The notes below the pieces were generated by a model. The model saw only the letters and a list, made by a program, of their open reading frames with translations. It did no database searches and was not told the origin of the DNA. Of a stretch of DNA of 64,000 nt, positions 35,634 through 45,243 are shown one piece after another. Position 1 is the stretch's first letter, and each line of letters opens with the position of its first letter. The translations under genes and the position numbers were made by a program. Origin of the DNA: Erigeron canadensis (Eukaryota > Streptophyta > Magnoliopsida > Asterales > Asteraceae); the NCBI RefSeq assembly GCF_010389155.1, contig NC_057762.1, positions 2,901,513-2,965,512 of the forward strand, given 5' to 3'.

Positions 35634-36404
35634 CCCGGTTAAACTATTTTTAGAAACATTATGATGTGCATGTCGACAAATTTTTCAAATGTTTTTTATT
35701 TATTTATGATGTCATATCTAATTAATAAACTGTTAAAGATAATAACCCATTAAATATTTTCAAATGTTTTATTTTATCTATGATGTCTACAATTTATTCT
35801 TTAGTAGAAAACAAAATAATACTTTTTTATATAATATCATAAATGTCTTTTTATGTTTATTAATGCAATAGGTACTAATATATATAATTATTGTGTTGAT
35901 CAATTTAATATTTCAGCCGAGTTATATAATCAACTAGATTTTAGACCCGTGTCCGACACTGGACACGGGTTACGATTTATCAATATAGATCTTCATAATT
36001 TAATTCATAAAAACTTATAATTTGGAAGATATATGGTTCTAAGTGATATACTTGCAAATTGTAGTACAATAACCACATATTCGTCACAGTCATTATTAGC
36101 TAATACACATTGATGAATGTGTTAATAGTCATTCCACAAGGCACATGCTATAATAATTTCTCTATTATATAAATTTTGAAACCAATTGTACTCATAAGTG
36201 ATATTAGTATGAAAGATTAATTAATTAAATATAACATACTTGATCCCGTATTTGACATTCAAGTATACGTGTTTGATCATGATACGACCCATAACATGAA
36301 TATGTTTATTTTCAACCACTGTCCAATGATAATAGATAACAATTATGATTGTTTCATATTGTTTGATAACAATTAATGACTTTGTGATTTGAGTGGCAAT
36401 TGTA
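35634..36404. other. Right flank of Ty3 copy 1 up to the gap
   Basis: Matches 50995-51795 with many small deletions. It contains a short perfect hairpin, ACCCGTGTCC...GGACACGGGT (35945-35970). No gene is seen, and the sequence stops at the N gap. Confidence 0.7.
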
Positions 36405-36504
36405 NNNNNNNNNNNNNNNNNNNNNNNNNNNNNNNNNNNNNNNNNNNNNNNNNNNNNNNNNNNNNNNNNNNNNNNNNNNNNNNNNNNNNNNNNNNNNNNN
36501 NNNN
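36405..36504. other. Assembly gap, exactly 100 N
   Basis: A run of exactly 100 N, the conventional placeholder for a scaffold join of unknown size. The sequences on either side belong to two overlapping versions of the same block, so the true gap may be negative. Confidence 0.98.
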
Positions 36505-39500
36505 AATTTACTAAAAAGAAAAGGTCATAGTTCCAAAACGGATCATGTGTTGCTATCCTAATATGATGGATTTATTAATTTTTCTTGTCACATTGTATTT
36601 TATTTATAAAACAATTATACTTGAAGTTGATAGATTACTAAACCATTTATAAGCTGTAATAATTCCCAATTATGCATTTTAAGAACAGCAATTTAATGGT
36701 TGCACATCTTATTATCTTTAACTTGATCACGGCTTCACACTTTTAAATCTCTGAATATAGCAAAGCTACATGCTGCACAGTATGTTTCTTAGGTGCTGTA
36801 AAAACTAAAATTATTTAAAAACATTTTTTTAAGTACAAAGTTTTATCATGTATACATTGTCGATCGCTCTATCTCAATCATGCTCTATCAGCATCATCAA
36901 GCTAATTAGCAGTTGACTACAACACAATCATATTATATATATATTAGGTAAATGTGATTTTCGGTAACTTTTATTTTACAATCTTAAAGAGATCGATGTG
37001 GTTTTTTCTTGAAGGCTACATCCATATATTTTCTTCTTTTTTTTTTTTTTATATATATATATTTTTTTTAATTTTGAAAAGTGCTGCACTACTACAGTAC
37101 TACACTACTACTCGAAAAAACCAGACGTTTGAAGTCCTAAAAAAGTGAAAACAAATTGTAAAAAACACTAAAAGGGAGAAGCCCAATAATAGTTCATGAC
37201 GAACATCAAATTTACCTAAGCAATGCTGCCATGCTGGACTACTTGCAAACTGCAAAATAAAGTCTATAAAGCCCAACTAGGCCCATACTTTATTTAATCA
37301 ATCATATCATAGTATGAGGGTTTGTGTTGATTTTTCTAGTGACTATTGTATTTTATTTATACGAATAATTGATAGACTAATACGAAACCGTTTATAAGCT
37401 TTTAATAACACCTAATTATGCAATTTCAAGAACAAACAATTCAATGGTAGCTCTTTATTGAATCGTCAACTTAGGTCTCTTCACACGTATCAATAAACAA
37501 CCCATAACTCTTTGAACATCATTTTTTCTACAACTTTTACTATAAACAAACAAATAGCTCATCGATAATCTATCAACATTTTGATCAAAATGATACATAT
37601 TATATCATTATTGGGCAAGCTTACGAAACATGAGATTATTTGACAAAAGTATACTTGAAGTTGAAGCTAATAAAATAAAAAATTGATTGAATTATTTGGG
37701 CCATGGGAGTGTGACTAGTGCAAAGTAAGGTCTAAAAGCCCAAACGTAAGTATATCTTTTCTTTTATTTTTGTTGTATATGTTTTAGATGAAATTAAATA
37801 CTGTAATAAATGTATATACAAAATTTGAATAATTGGAGTAGCGATATCAGCTATGTGTAATTGGTGGGAATGTATAATTGTATAAGTGCAATATTTAATT
37901 GTACTATGTGCTTTATTCATTTGTACTTTTTTTTTTTAATGTTTGTGTCATGGAACGGCTAGTTGTTACATCCATACGGGCAGACGGTCACTAGCGACCG
38001 ATCCACGAAGTTAGGGACCACAGGGGAGGGGAAACCCACCAATTTAACCACTACAGACTAACAGAAGGCACGATGTTAAATTGGAGGTAAAACCTCACTT
38101 GCTCAGACTCAGACCCTGGTTACCCAGGATCCAAACATCATTGCAGGATTTCGAAATGCCACTGGGTTTGTACAATTTATCAAATGAATATGAAGTGTTG
38201 GTTAAGTTATAGGGATAAAAGCAATTAAAGGATTCCCTTTCTGATATTTAGCTTCATAATAGAGAAGGATATATTCATATATACTTACCACTAAGTTCAA
38301 ACATATATGAGATTAAACTTTAATTTATTCTTGTGCTCAATATTTGGCTTTTGTTTCTCTATAAGTTTAAAACTATCCATGTATACAAAAAGTTAGTTAC
38401 CTTTGAAATATAAAGTTTGTTTCTATACGTAATCTAACTTGTTTAGAATGAAACCTAGAACTTCTAAAAAGATTCCCATCCTCCTTAGTAAGAAGTCTCA
38501 AACTCGGTGGAAAATCTCAAAGTATATGATCTATTCTTACTGATTAGCCACCATTTAACAGTCTCACTATACTACTTTAGACCGGTCACAAATTTCTACT
38601 ACGAACCCATTTTAACCATCAATGTTTAACATCACAAAACAAGCCTCAACATTCGATCACAAATTGCAAGACGTTAAGCAATTTTGGCGTTAAAAAAAAA
38701 AAAAAAGACAAGCAATTAACATCATTTTATTGCTTTCAAACACAATCGTATATACTATTGCATCCTTCCCTAACTTACTTCACCAAGAACATTCGAAGCA
38801 TTTAAGAAAAACTAACGTCTAACAATATATCTTTGGGAATCATTGAATCAATTATAGATTGCTAATGAGTAATGAGTAACACCACACAATATCTAAGTTA
38901 AAACTATTTAAATAGCTCGACATTTGATGTCATGAAAGAAGATGATTTTAATGAGATCTTAGTGAAATTAAGCACAATCACTTAGATCAGAGGTCACTTT
39001 AGCAACCGGTTAGTACGTAGCAAAGTCAAGATTTTAGATTTGTGGTAGCAAAAAAATTTAGACAATATTAACGAGTGTATAATAGAGCTAAGTTAGTGTA
39101 TGAGATTCAAGTTTTTGTTTTGTCGTGTGAGAATTAACTTTGAACTATACTAATTCATTAAAATAACATTACATATATCGAGTTTTATAAATAGTGTAAA
39201 AGCGTCACGGTTGCTAGAGGTTTATATTCTTACATTATAGATTTGGAGTATGTTTAGTAAAAATAGCTGGAGCTGAAAATGGGGGCTCAAGCTGGAATTA
39301 AGAGCTAGAGCTGTAAAATTAAAGCTTCCAATTGTATAAATCTGTTTGGCAAACTAGTTATAAGTTGTGGCTAAAAAACGTAAAATTACAATACTAGGCA
39401 TAAAATTTCCTTTAGAAAAAAAATGCATAATACAAGCAAAATTGATATAACAAAAGGGAATTGATCTGTACACCACCAAACATGTTATATAGTATTGTAC

Positions 39501-39753
39501 TAATATTTTTTCTTAAAAAGTCTTTATTTTAATTATGATGTCATAAATAATTTACATTAATTTTAATTAAAATAGCTCACTAAATACTTATTTAAAGTTC
39601 TTAATCTTTTATTACAAACAAAGAAATATTTTTTATAATTATATGTTATTCAATTCATCAACTCCATATCGATTTATAATATATTAATAACAAAAATTAC
39701 ATGCATATTTTATAGTTTTATAATTTTAATTAAAACGCCCGGTTTGAACCGGG
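36505..39753. other. Non-coding left flank of Ty3 copy 2
   Basis: Repeats unit B and the SINE-like insert already described for 21171-24463. No gene is seen. It ends in the hairpin CCCGGTTTGAACCGGG, whose last five bases form the target duplication of the Ty3 element. Confidence 0.7.
37927..38166 (-). mobile_element. SINE-like retroposon, minus strand (duplicate)
   Basis: The same insert as at 22629-22869, flanked by TTTGTAC at 37920-37926 and 38167-38173. Confidence 0.6.
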
Positions 39754-42430
39754 TGTGACATCCGTCAACAAAACTGGTAATTTATTATAGTCTCTAACTT
39801 ACATTCCAAATTTCTTGACTAGTCAATGTGCCTATATAGTATAACAAGCATAGAAATGTGGTGATCATTTCCAATATGGGATCTCTATTACTTGATATTC
39901 AATAGTTTAGGATTGAGATATTTGATCTTCCTAAACGTAGATGACTATAACTATCCCCGTAATTTCTAGACTTGTAGTTGTTAGTCATATTTATTTATAG
40001 ACATTGATAAATTAGTATACGCTATTTAGTGGTGAACGAAATCAATAATTATAAAAGTAATATATAATTAGTATAAGTCGTAAGATGGTAATAGTAATAG
40101 TAAAATATCATATGTTTAGTAAAAAATTTTAGTCATATATATATTACCACAATTTAATGGTGAGCAAGGAATTTTAATTCCATTAGAATTCTTATGATAC
40201 ATTAAGTCTAATCATAAACTAACTAAAACACTTATCACATATATATAAATAATGACTATACCCTAAACAAAAAAAAAAAAAAAAATATAACCTATCTTTG
40301 ATTCCTCCTGCCGTCGAACATCATCAAACAAAACACCATCACAAATCTATTTTTTTTTTATCACTCAATTCTCAAAAAAAATCATCTTAAGGAGTTCTTG
40401 GATTTTGGTAAGTTTAATTATAATTCTATTGAATCTTGATTTAAATTACAATTAATAATAAAATTCTTAAAGATTATATTCTATTCTTCTTTTCAAGGTG
40501 TCTAAGAAGAAGATCATCAATCTTGGGGTAAAATCACTTGTCTTCTCTTTTCATATATATTAGTCTTTTTAATTATTAATATATATATATATATATAAGC
40601 ATATTTTTTTTTATTAATTTTTATTTATAAGTAACCTATTTGATGAATATATATTATGGCAAATTTATAATAATGAATGAAAGGGTTTTTTTTTTTAGGG
40701 TTAAATCAAAAGCTTGAATAATAAATCATATTAATGTTAAAAGTTTAAGTATTCAATGAAGCATAATAATTAATGTAATAAAAGAAATCCAATTATGAAG
40801 GCATGAAAATCATAATAACAGATTTAATTAGGTGTTGGAAAGATTTGAAATTTTATATATAAATATTAGTTGTAGTAGTCTTTAAAACAGTTTGTTTGGG
40901 TTATTTCAGAATCTGGACAGATTCATTTGTTAACTTTGAGAGGTCGTATCTTGGTCATGGGAGATGGTTAAGTCACGTTTTTGGTGTCTAAAATTAAGTT
41001 CAGGAAGTCTACTTTCTGGTGGAAGTGGTTTCGTGTCAAAATATGAAGTTTAAGGTTGTCAAACGAATTTTATAACAAAACTGCGCAAAGCTGAGTTTTC
41101 CGAACAGATTTTGGTCGACTTCAAATAGTCATATCTTGGTCGATTTTATGAACTGGAAATTATTTTTCTCCAGAAACGTTTTTGAGATGTTAAGATTGTA
41201 CAGTAAAAAATTGGATTTTTTGAAGCTTCGAAGGCCCTTAACTTTTATAAAACTTTTCTGTGCGCAAACAGTGATTTTTCTGACTAGTCTGTAATCATTG
41301 AATTTTTAAAAATAGTTAACGTGCCAAATAAATTATAAAAAATTCATGTAAGTATATAACACTCTAAGGTAACAGTAGTTAAGATTTGGAATCTTGAATC
41401 ATTCGTTTCATCCTAATAAAAAATAGATAAAGTTACCAAAAATTTCAGTTAATATGAACTTGTAGAATTTAATCTTAAATCAGTAAAACAAATATTATAT
41501 ATTAAGTTATGTGACTTGTAACTTAATAATATATGACAAATCAATTGTGAATATTTTGAAAGTAGCCATATGTGTATTTCATCAAATACGGGTTACAATG
41601 GACAGTTCTTGACCATGTCCATAATTGTAACTTGTTCATATTTATATGTTGTGTAGATTCTAGCGACCTTGTTGGAATTGCATAACTACTTGCTTGTTGA
41701 GGTGAGTTTCGTGGCCCCTTTTTATTTTATTTGTTTGGGGAAAATGATGCTCAAAACACTTTTCATTTCTTTAGTAGTTGTGCCAAACTTTTGTTTTCTT
41801 GGACAAATACGTGTAATTATGAAATGTGTATGCTAGCTTGTTTGTGTTGATTCCATGATGCAATAGATGTCTGTTGATATCTATTGAAGACTATTTGATA
41901 TCTATCGACCAACTATATACTACAGCTGGTAGTTGTTGGTATTTAAAGCATGATTGAGTTGTTGGCAGGAGTGATGGGGATTGTGTTGTTGGATAACTAT
42001 GATGACATTGATTACTATTTGGATTGCATACAAGCTGCTACATGTTTATTTTTACACTATTGTCCAAACCTCATATATCATGCACAACAAATTCATTTGA
42101 ATTCCTTTAAACCTACGAACTCACCAACATTATGTTGACATTTTCGAGCATTCATTTTCAGGTAATAACAATGTTTAAGAAGATTGAGCTTATGGACTTT
42201 AGGAAGACCAATAAAGAGATCCTTCATGGACTCCTAGATTGCATGTGAAACATTGAACGCTATTTGCAGTTATTACTTCTTTGCTATTTGAGGCGTGTTG
42301 CCTAGACCTTCCGTTTATGGAATTTACATTTATTTGAATTTCATTTAGTATGACTCTATTATAAAGTCCATGTGCCTTTGCTATATCTTTTAGTCATATC
42401 CTACGATTCCGCCTAAGGTGGGGTGTGACA
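39754..42430 (+). repeat. 5' LTR, Ty3 copy 2
   Basis: 2677 bp with TGTGACATCC and GGGTGTGACA ends. It contains several homopolymer runs that vary by a base or two among the four LTR copies, and an internal 62-codon frame (41950-42138) that recurs only because the LTRs are identical. Confidence 0.93.
40238..40250 (+). promoter_or_regulatory. Candidate LTR TATA element
   Basis: CATATATATAAAT lies about 485 bases into the LTR. It is followed after about 20 bases by an A-run and a CT-rich stretch that could hold the transcript start and the beginning of R. A GGTAAGT donor-like site and a TTTTCAAG acceptor-like site follow downstream. No transcript evidence is available. Confidence 0.4.
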
Positions 42431-42433
42431 GAT

Positions 42434-42447
42434 TGGTATCAGAGCCG
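42434..42447 (+). promoter_or_regulatory. Primer-binding site, initiator tRNA-Met (copy 2)
   Basis: TGGTATCAGAGCCG starts three bases after the LTR terminus, as in copy 1. Confidence 0.9.
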
Positions 42448-42678
42448 TGGTTATAGAGAATTAGGTGGTTTGGCCTAGACTATAACCTAAGTACCCTCAT
42501 ATAGTGTACATTATAGGAACTATTTGTGCATCGTATATGTGTGAGTACTTTCATTAGATAGCACTAGTTATGTGAGCCTTATATTTGCGTTTAATTGCTA
42601 ATTATGATGAAGCCTTATGTGCTTAGATTAGTGCAAAGTTTCAGCCTGTAATTTTAACGTAGCTAGTTTTACTTAGTC

Positions 42679-43104
42679 ATGGCACGTACAAAGAAAACAG
42701 CCCGTAAGAGTTCCGCATGGAGGGACATAATCATCCGTCGACAACTTAAAAGGGACGTCGCAGCTAACAAGGAAACCCCCGCTCAAGAACCATCTCAGAA
42801 GCCTAGAGTTTCCTCTGAAAGCGAACCGTCAGAAGATCCTAACTACTACTCCAAGACAGTTATAATCATCGATTCTGACAGCGAGCCGGAGGAAGAATCG
42901 GACTATGATTCTAAGGCAGACTCCGAAAGCGTTCATAAGGGAAAGACAATGGAGGCTACGATAAAGGACAACAGAAGCTATAGTCCTACTAGCTCAGTAA
43001 GCTCTCAAGAGAGCCGGGTCGGACCAACACGACAACAAGCTTCTTATCCTCCCACCATTTCCTCCAACTCCCCTTATGACGCCACTTGCACGTGGGAGGG
43101 CTAG
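42679..43104 (+). CDS. Extra pre-gag ORF: histone H3 tail-like N-terminus plus SIM-like motif
   Basis: 141 codons, intact, upstream of gag on the same strand; I recognise no Ty3 family protein. Residues 1-11 are MARTKKTARKS, one difference from histone H3 (Q5 to K in mature numbering). With a two-residue and then a three-residue offset, RRQL (20-23) lines up with H3 RKQL, and AANKETP (28-34) with H3 AARKSAP. Lysines thus occupy the places of H3 K4, K9 and K27. Residues 61-69, VIIIDSDSE, look like a SUMO-interaction motif with an acidic/serine flank continuing to about residue 83, rich in potential CK2 sites. The rest is Ser/Pro-rich and probably disordered. No histone fold is present, so it is not a histone gene. 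It could be an H3-derived capture or convergent mimicry. Whether it is translated is unknown. Confidence 0.6.
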   Translation: MARTKKTARKSSAWRDIIIRRQLKRDVAANKETPAQEPSQKPRVSSESEPSEDPNYYSKTVIIIDSDSEPEEESDYDSKADSESVHKGKTMEATIKDNRSYSPTSSVSSQESRVGPTRQQASYPPTISSNSPYDATCTWEG

Positions 43105-43566
43105 CCTTTAAGGACTATCTAGGAATCCTATCGAACTTGCATTAGCTTCTTTTTTTCTTACTTTCTTAGTTTTGGATTTTATTCTTATGTCTTGGATTCC
43201 TTCTTTCGAATTTGGAAATTTCTTGGATTTATAAATTTTTTTTTTTAGATTGATTGATTAATCGAAATGTCGTGCTTGGTATATGGATCTATGTGTTTTG
43301 TGGCAATTATTTATGAAGGATGTGCTGAATTTGTGACATGTGAATTTGGACGATAAAAACGTGTGTGGTGGGATGTAGTTGTAATTACGGTGCGCAACGT
43401 AATTACAAATACATCACAACACACATGCGCTTATATGACCAAGTTTGCTGATCAAACTCAACACAATTAACAAATTGGACAAGGTGTAAGAATTTTGCCA
43501 TGAGTAGTAGTTATTCATTGAAAGTCTTCATCAAGTACTTATAAATCCTTTCTCTTTGTGTAGAAA
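43105..43566 (+). other. Spacer between the extra ORF and gag, copy 2
   Basis: 462 bases without a coding frame, holding the stem-loop at 43361-43426. A ribosome scanning from the 5' end would meet the extra ORF first, so gag needs re-initiation, internal entry or splicing around the first ORF. Confidence 0.6.
43361..43426 (+). ncRNA. Predicted RNA stem-loop upstream of gag (copy 2)
   Basis: Arms 43361-43389 and 43398-43426 are identical to those in copy 1, with 25 of 29 positions paired around the loop GTGCGCAA. It is about 140 bases upstream of the gag ATG. Confidence 0.6.
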
Positions 43567-45243
43567 ATGAATAGAGGAGGAAGAAATGGAGGACGTGGAG
43601 GTAGAGGTGGTGGACGTGGTGGAAATAATGGGGTTAATGATGGAGAAGGTGATGGTGGCAATCCGGATATTGCAAACATGATCACTCAGCAAATAGCTGC
43701 CGCTATTCCTACTATTGTTACTCAAGTGACCGCTGCTGTTCTTAATGCCAACAACAATAACCCTAATAATAATAACAATAATGAGAATAACAATAACAAC
43801 AATGAGAACAACAATAACAATAATGAGAACAATAATAACAATAATGAAAATAACAATGATGGTAATCAGAATAACAACATCATTGGAGGCAATAATAATG
43901 GATGCACCTATAGGGAGTTTCAATATTGTAAACCACCAGATTTTGATGGCAAGGGAGGAGCATTGGCAGCCACTAGATGGATAGAGAAAATGGAAGCTGT
44001 CATGGATATTAGCAACTGTGCAGAGAATCAAAAGGTGAAGTATGCCGCAGCTTCACTGACTAATAAAGCATTGACATGGTGGAACACTGAGATACAAGCT
44101 AGGGGTAGAGTAGCAGCTGTGGGGATGACATGGGACGAGTTTAAGGAATTACTACTGGAAGAATTCTGTCCGAAAAATGAAATGCAAAAGTTGGAAAATG
44201 AATTTTGGAATCATTCAATGGTAGGAGCCAAACATGCCGCTTACACTGATCGGTTTTATGAGCTTGCCAAACTAGTACCTCATCTAGTTAGACCTGAATC
44301 AAATAGGATCCAGAGGTATATCTATGGTCTTGTTCCCCAAATTCGTGGGCTTGTGTCAGCAACTGAGCCAACCACGATTCAAAGTGCTATTCAGAAAGCA
44401 GGTTCTTTAACGGATGAAATGGTGAGAAATGGGTCATTGTCTAAGGTTAATGAGAAAAGGAAGGATGGTACTGAGACAAGTGGGTCAAAGAATACTAATG
44501 GAAATAACAAGAAGGCAAAAATGGCAACGGGGTTGATGGCAACGGATGCGACTAAGATCGGATATACGGGTACTGCTCCAAAGTGTACAAAATGTCAATT
44601 CCATCATTTCCAAAATTCACCTTGCCGTTTGTGTACAAACTGCAACCGATTTGGACACCTTGCTAGGGACTGTCGAGTGGGAGTCAAGCAGGTGGCTCCG
44701 GTGAATGCTGTTAACCCGATAAATAACCGTGGAACGTGCTATGAGTGCGGTAGTCATAACCATTACCGCAACACGTGTCCAAATTTGAACCGAGCATGGG
44801 GTCAGAGGGGTAATAATCCAAATCAAGTACTAGCTATTGGTGGAACTCAGAATCAAGGAAATAATCAGGGACAAAGAGCTAACAATCAGAATCAAGTGGT
44901 AGCTAATGGAGGGAATCGGAATCAAGGGAATAATGCCAACCAAGCCCGTGGTAGAGCTTTTGTCATGGTAGCAAATGAAGCTCGTCAAGATCCAAATATT
45001 GTGACGGGTACGTTTTCCTTAAACAATCACCTTGCTACAGTATTATTCGACTCTGGTGCTGAGTACAGTTTTGTTTCTATTAAGTTCATGCCACTCCTAG
45101 ATAGAGAACCCATAATATTGAATACTTATTTCTTGGTTGAGGTAGCTAATGGAAAATTTGATAGAGTTGATAGAATCGTTAATGATTGTACCTTAGAAAT
45201 AGAAGGTCATTGTTTAGTGTTAACCTTCTGCCTTTCTCGTTAA
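43567..45243 (+). CDS. gag: Ty3 Gag and aspartic protease
   Basis: 558 codons from the ATG at 43567. The N-terminus is an RGG-rich tract (residues about 3-20), then a helical-looking stretch, then an asparagine-rich tract with repeated NNNNNNE units (about 60-105). The retrotransposon Gag capsid domain covers about 115-260 ([21 protein letters not shown]). Zinc-binding Cys/His sequences follow at about 339-400 ([23 protein letters not shown] and [14 protein letters not shown]), then a Gln/Asn/Gly-rich linker. The protease active site is D495-S-G-A, in [12 protein letters not shown]. The frame ends at 45241-45243, shortly before the protease C-terminus is complete, and the continuation is in the -1 frame. 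Gag packages element RNA in cytoplasmic particles and the protease matures the polyprotein. Confidence 0.9.
   Translation: MNRGGRNGGRGGRGGGRGGNNGVNDGEGDGGNPDIANMITQQIAAAIPTIVTQVTAAVLNANNNNPNNNNNNENNNNNNENNNNNNENNNNNNENNNDGNQNNNIIGGNNNGCTYREFQYCKPPDFDGKGGALAATRWIEKMEAVMDISNCAENQKVKYAAASLTNKALTWWNTEIQARGRVAAVGMTWDEFKELLLEEFCPKNEMQKLENEFWNHSMVGAKHAAYTDRFYELAKLVPHLVRPESNRIQRYIYGLVPQIRGLVSATEPTTIQSAIQKAGSLTDEMVRNGSLSKVNEKRKDGTETSGSKNTNGNNKKAKMATGLMATDATKIGYTGTAPKCTKCQFHHFQNSPCRLCTNCNRFGHLARDCRVGVKQVAPVNAVNPINNRGTCYECGSHNHYRNTCPNLNRAWGQRGNNPNQVLAIGGTQNQGNNQGQRANNQNQVVANGGNRNQGNNANQARGRAFVMVANEARQDPNIVTGTFSLNNHLATVLFDSGAEYSFVSIKFMPLLDREPIILNTYFLVEVANGKFDRVDRIVNDCTLEIEGHCLVLTFCLSR

Larger units (their letters stand above)
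21171..36404. repeat. 15.2 kb block, copy 1 of a near-identical duplication
   Basis: This block runs from AATTTACTAAAAAGAAAAGG to GAGTGGCAATTGTA and matches 36505-51795 base for base, apart from mostly one- or two-base indels. The two blocks meet at the 100-N gap. In copy 1 the first part (to about 28.2 kb) is clean, while small deletions become dense toward the gap. This pattern points to an unmerged contig overlap rather than a biological duplication. Confidence 0.85.

Noticed and set aside
41950..42138. 62-codon frame inside the LTR, repeated in three LTR copies
   Set aside because: It recurs only because the LTRs are near-identical, and is broken in the fourth copy. No family resemblance and no reason to think it is translated.
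43531..44031. Minus-strand frame of 166 codons rich in Ile and Val (also 28251-28742)
   Set aside because: It is the antisense of the asparagine-rich part of gag: AAT/AAC repeats read backwards give Ile/Val codons. No independent evidence for a gene.
45186..45243. Programmed -1 frameshift between protease and RT
   Set aside because: No canonical slippery heptamer was seen and most Ty3 relatives have one continuous frame. A lost base in a T-run is more likely, though the question is left open in the findings.
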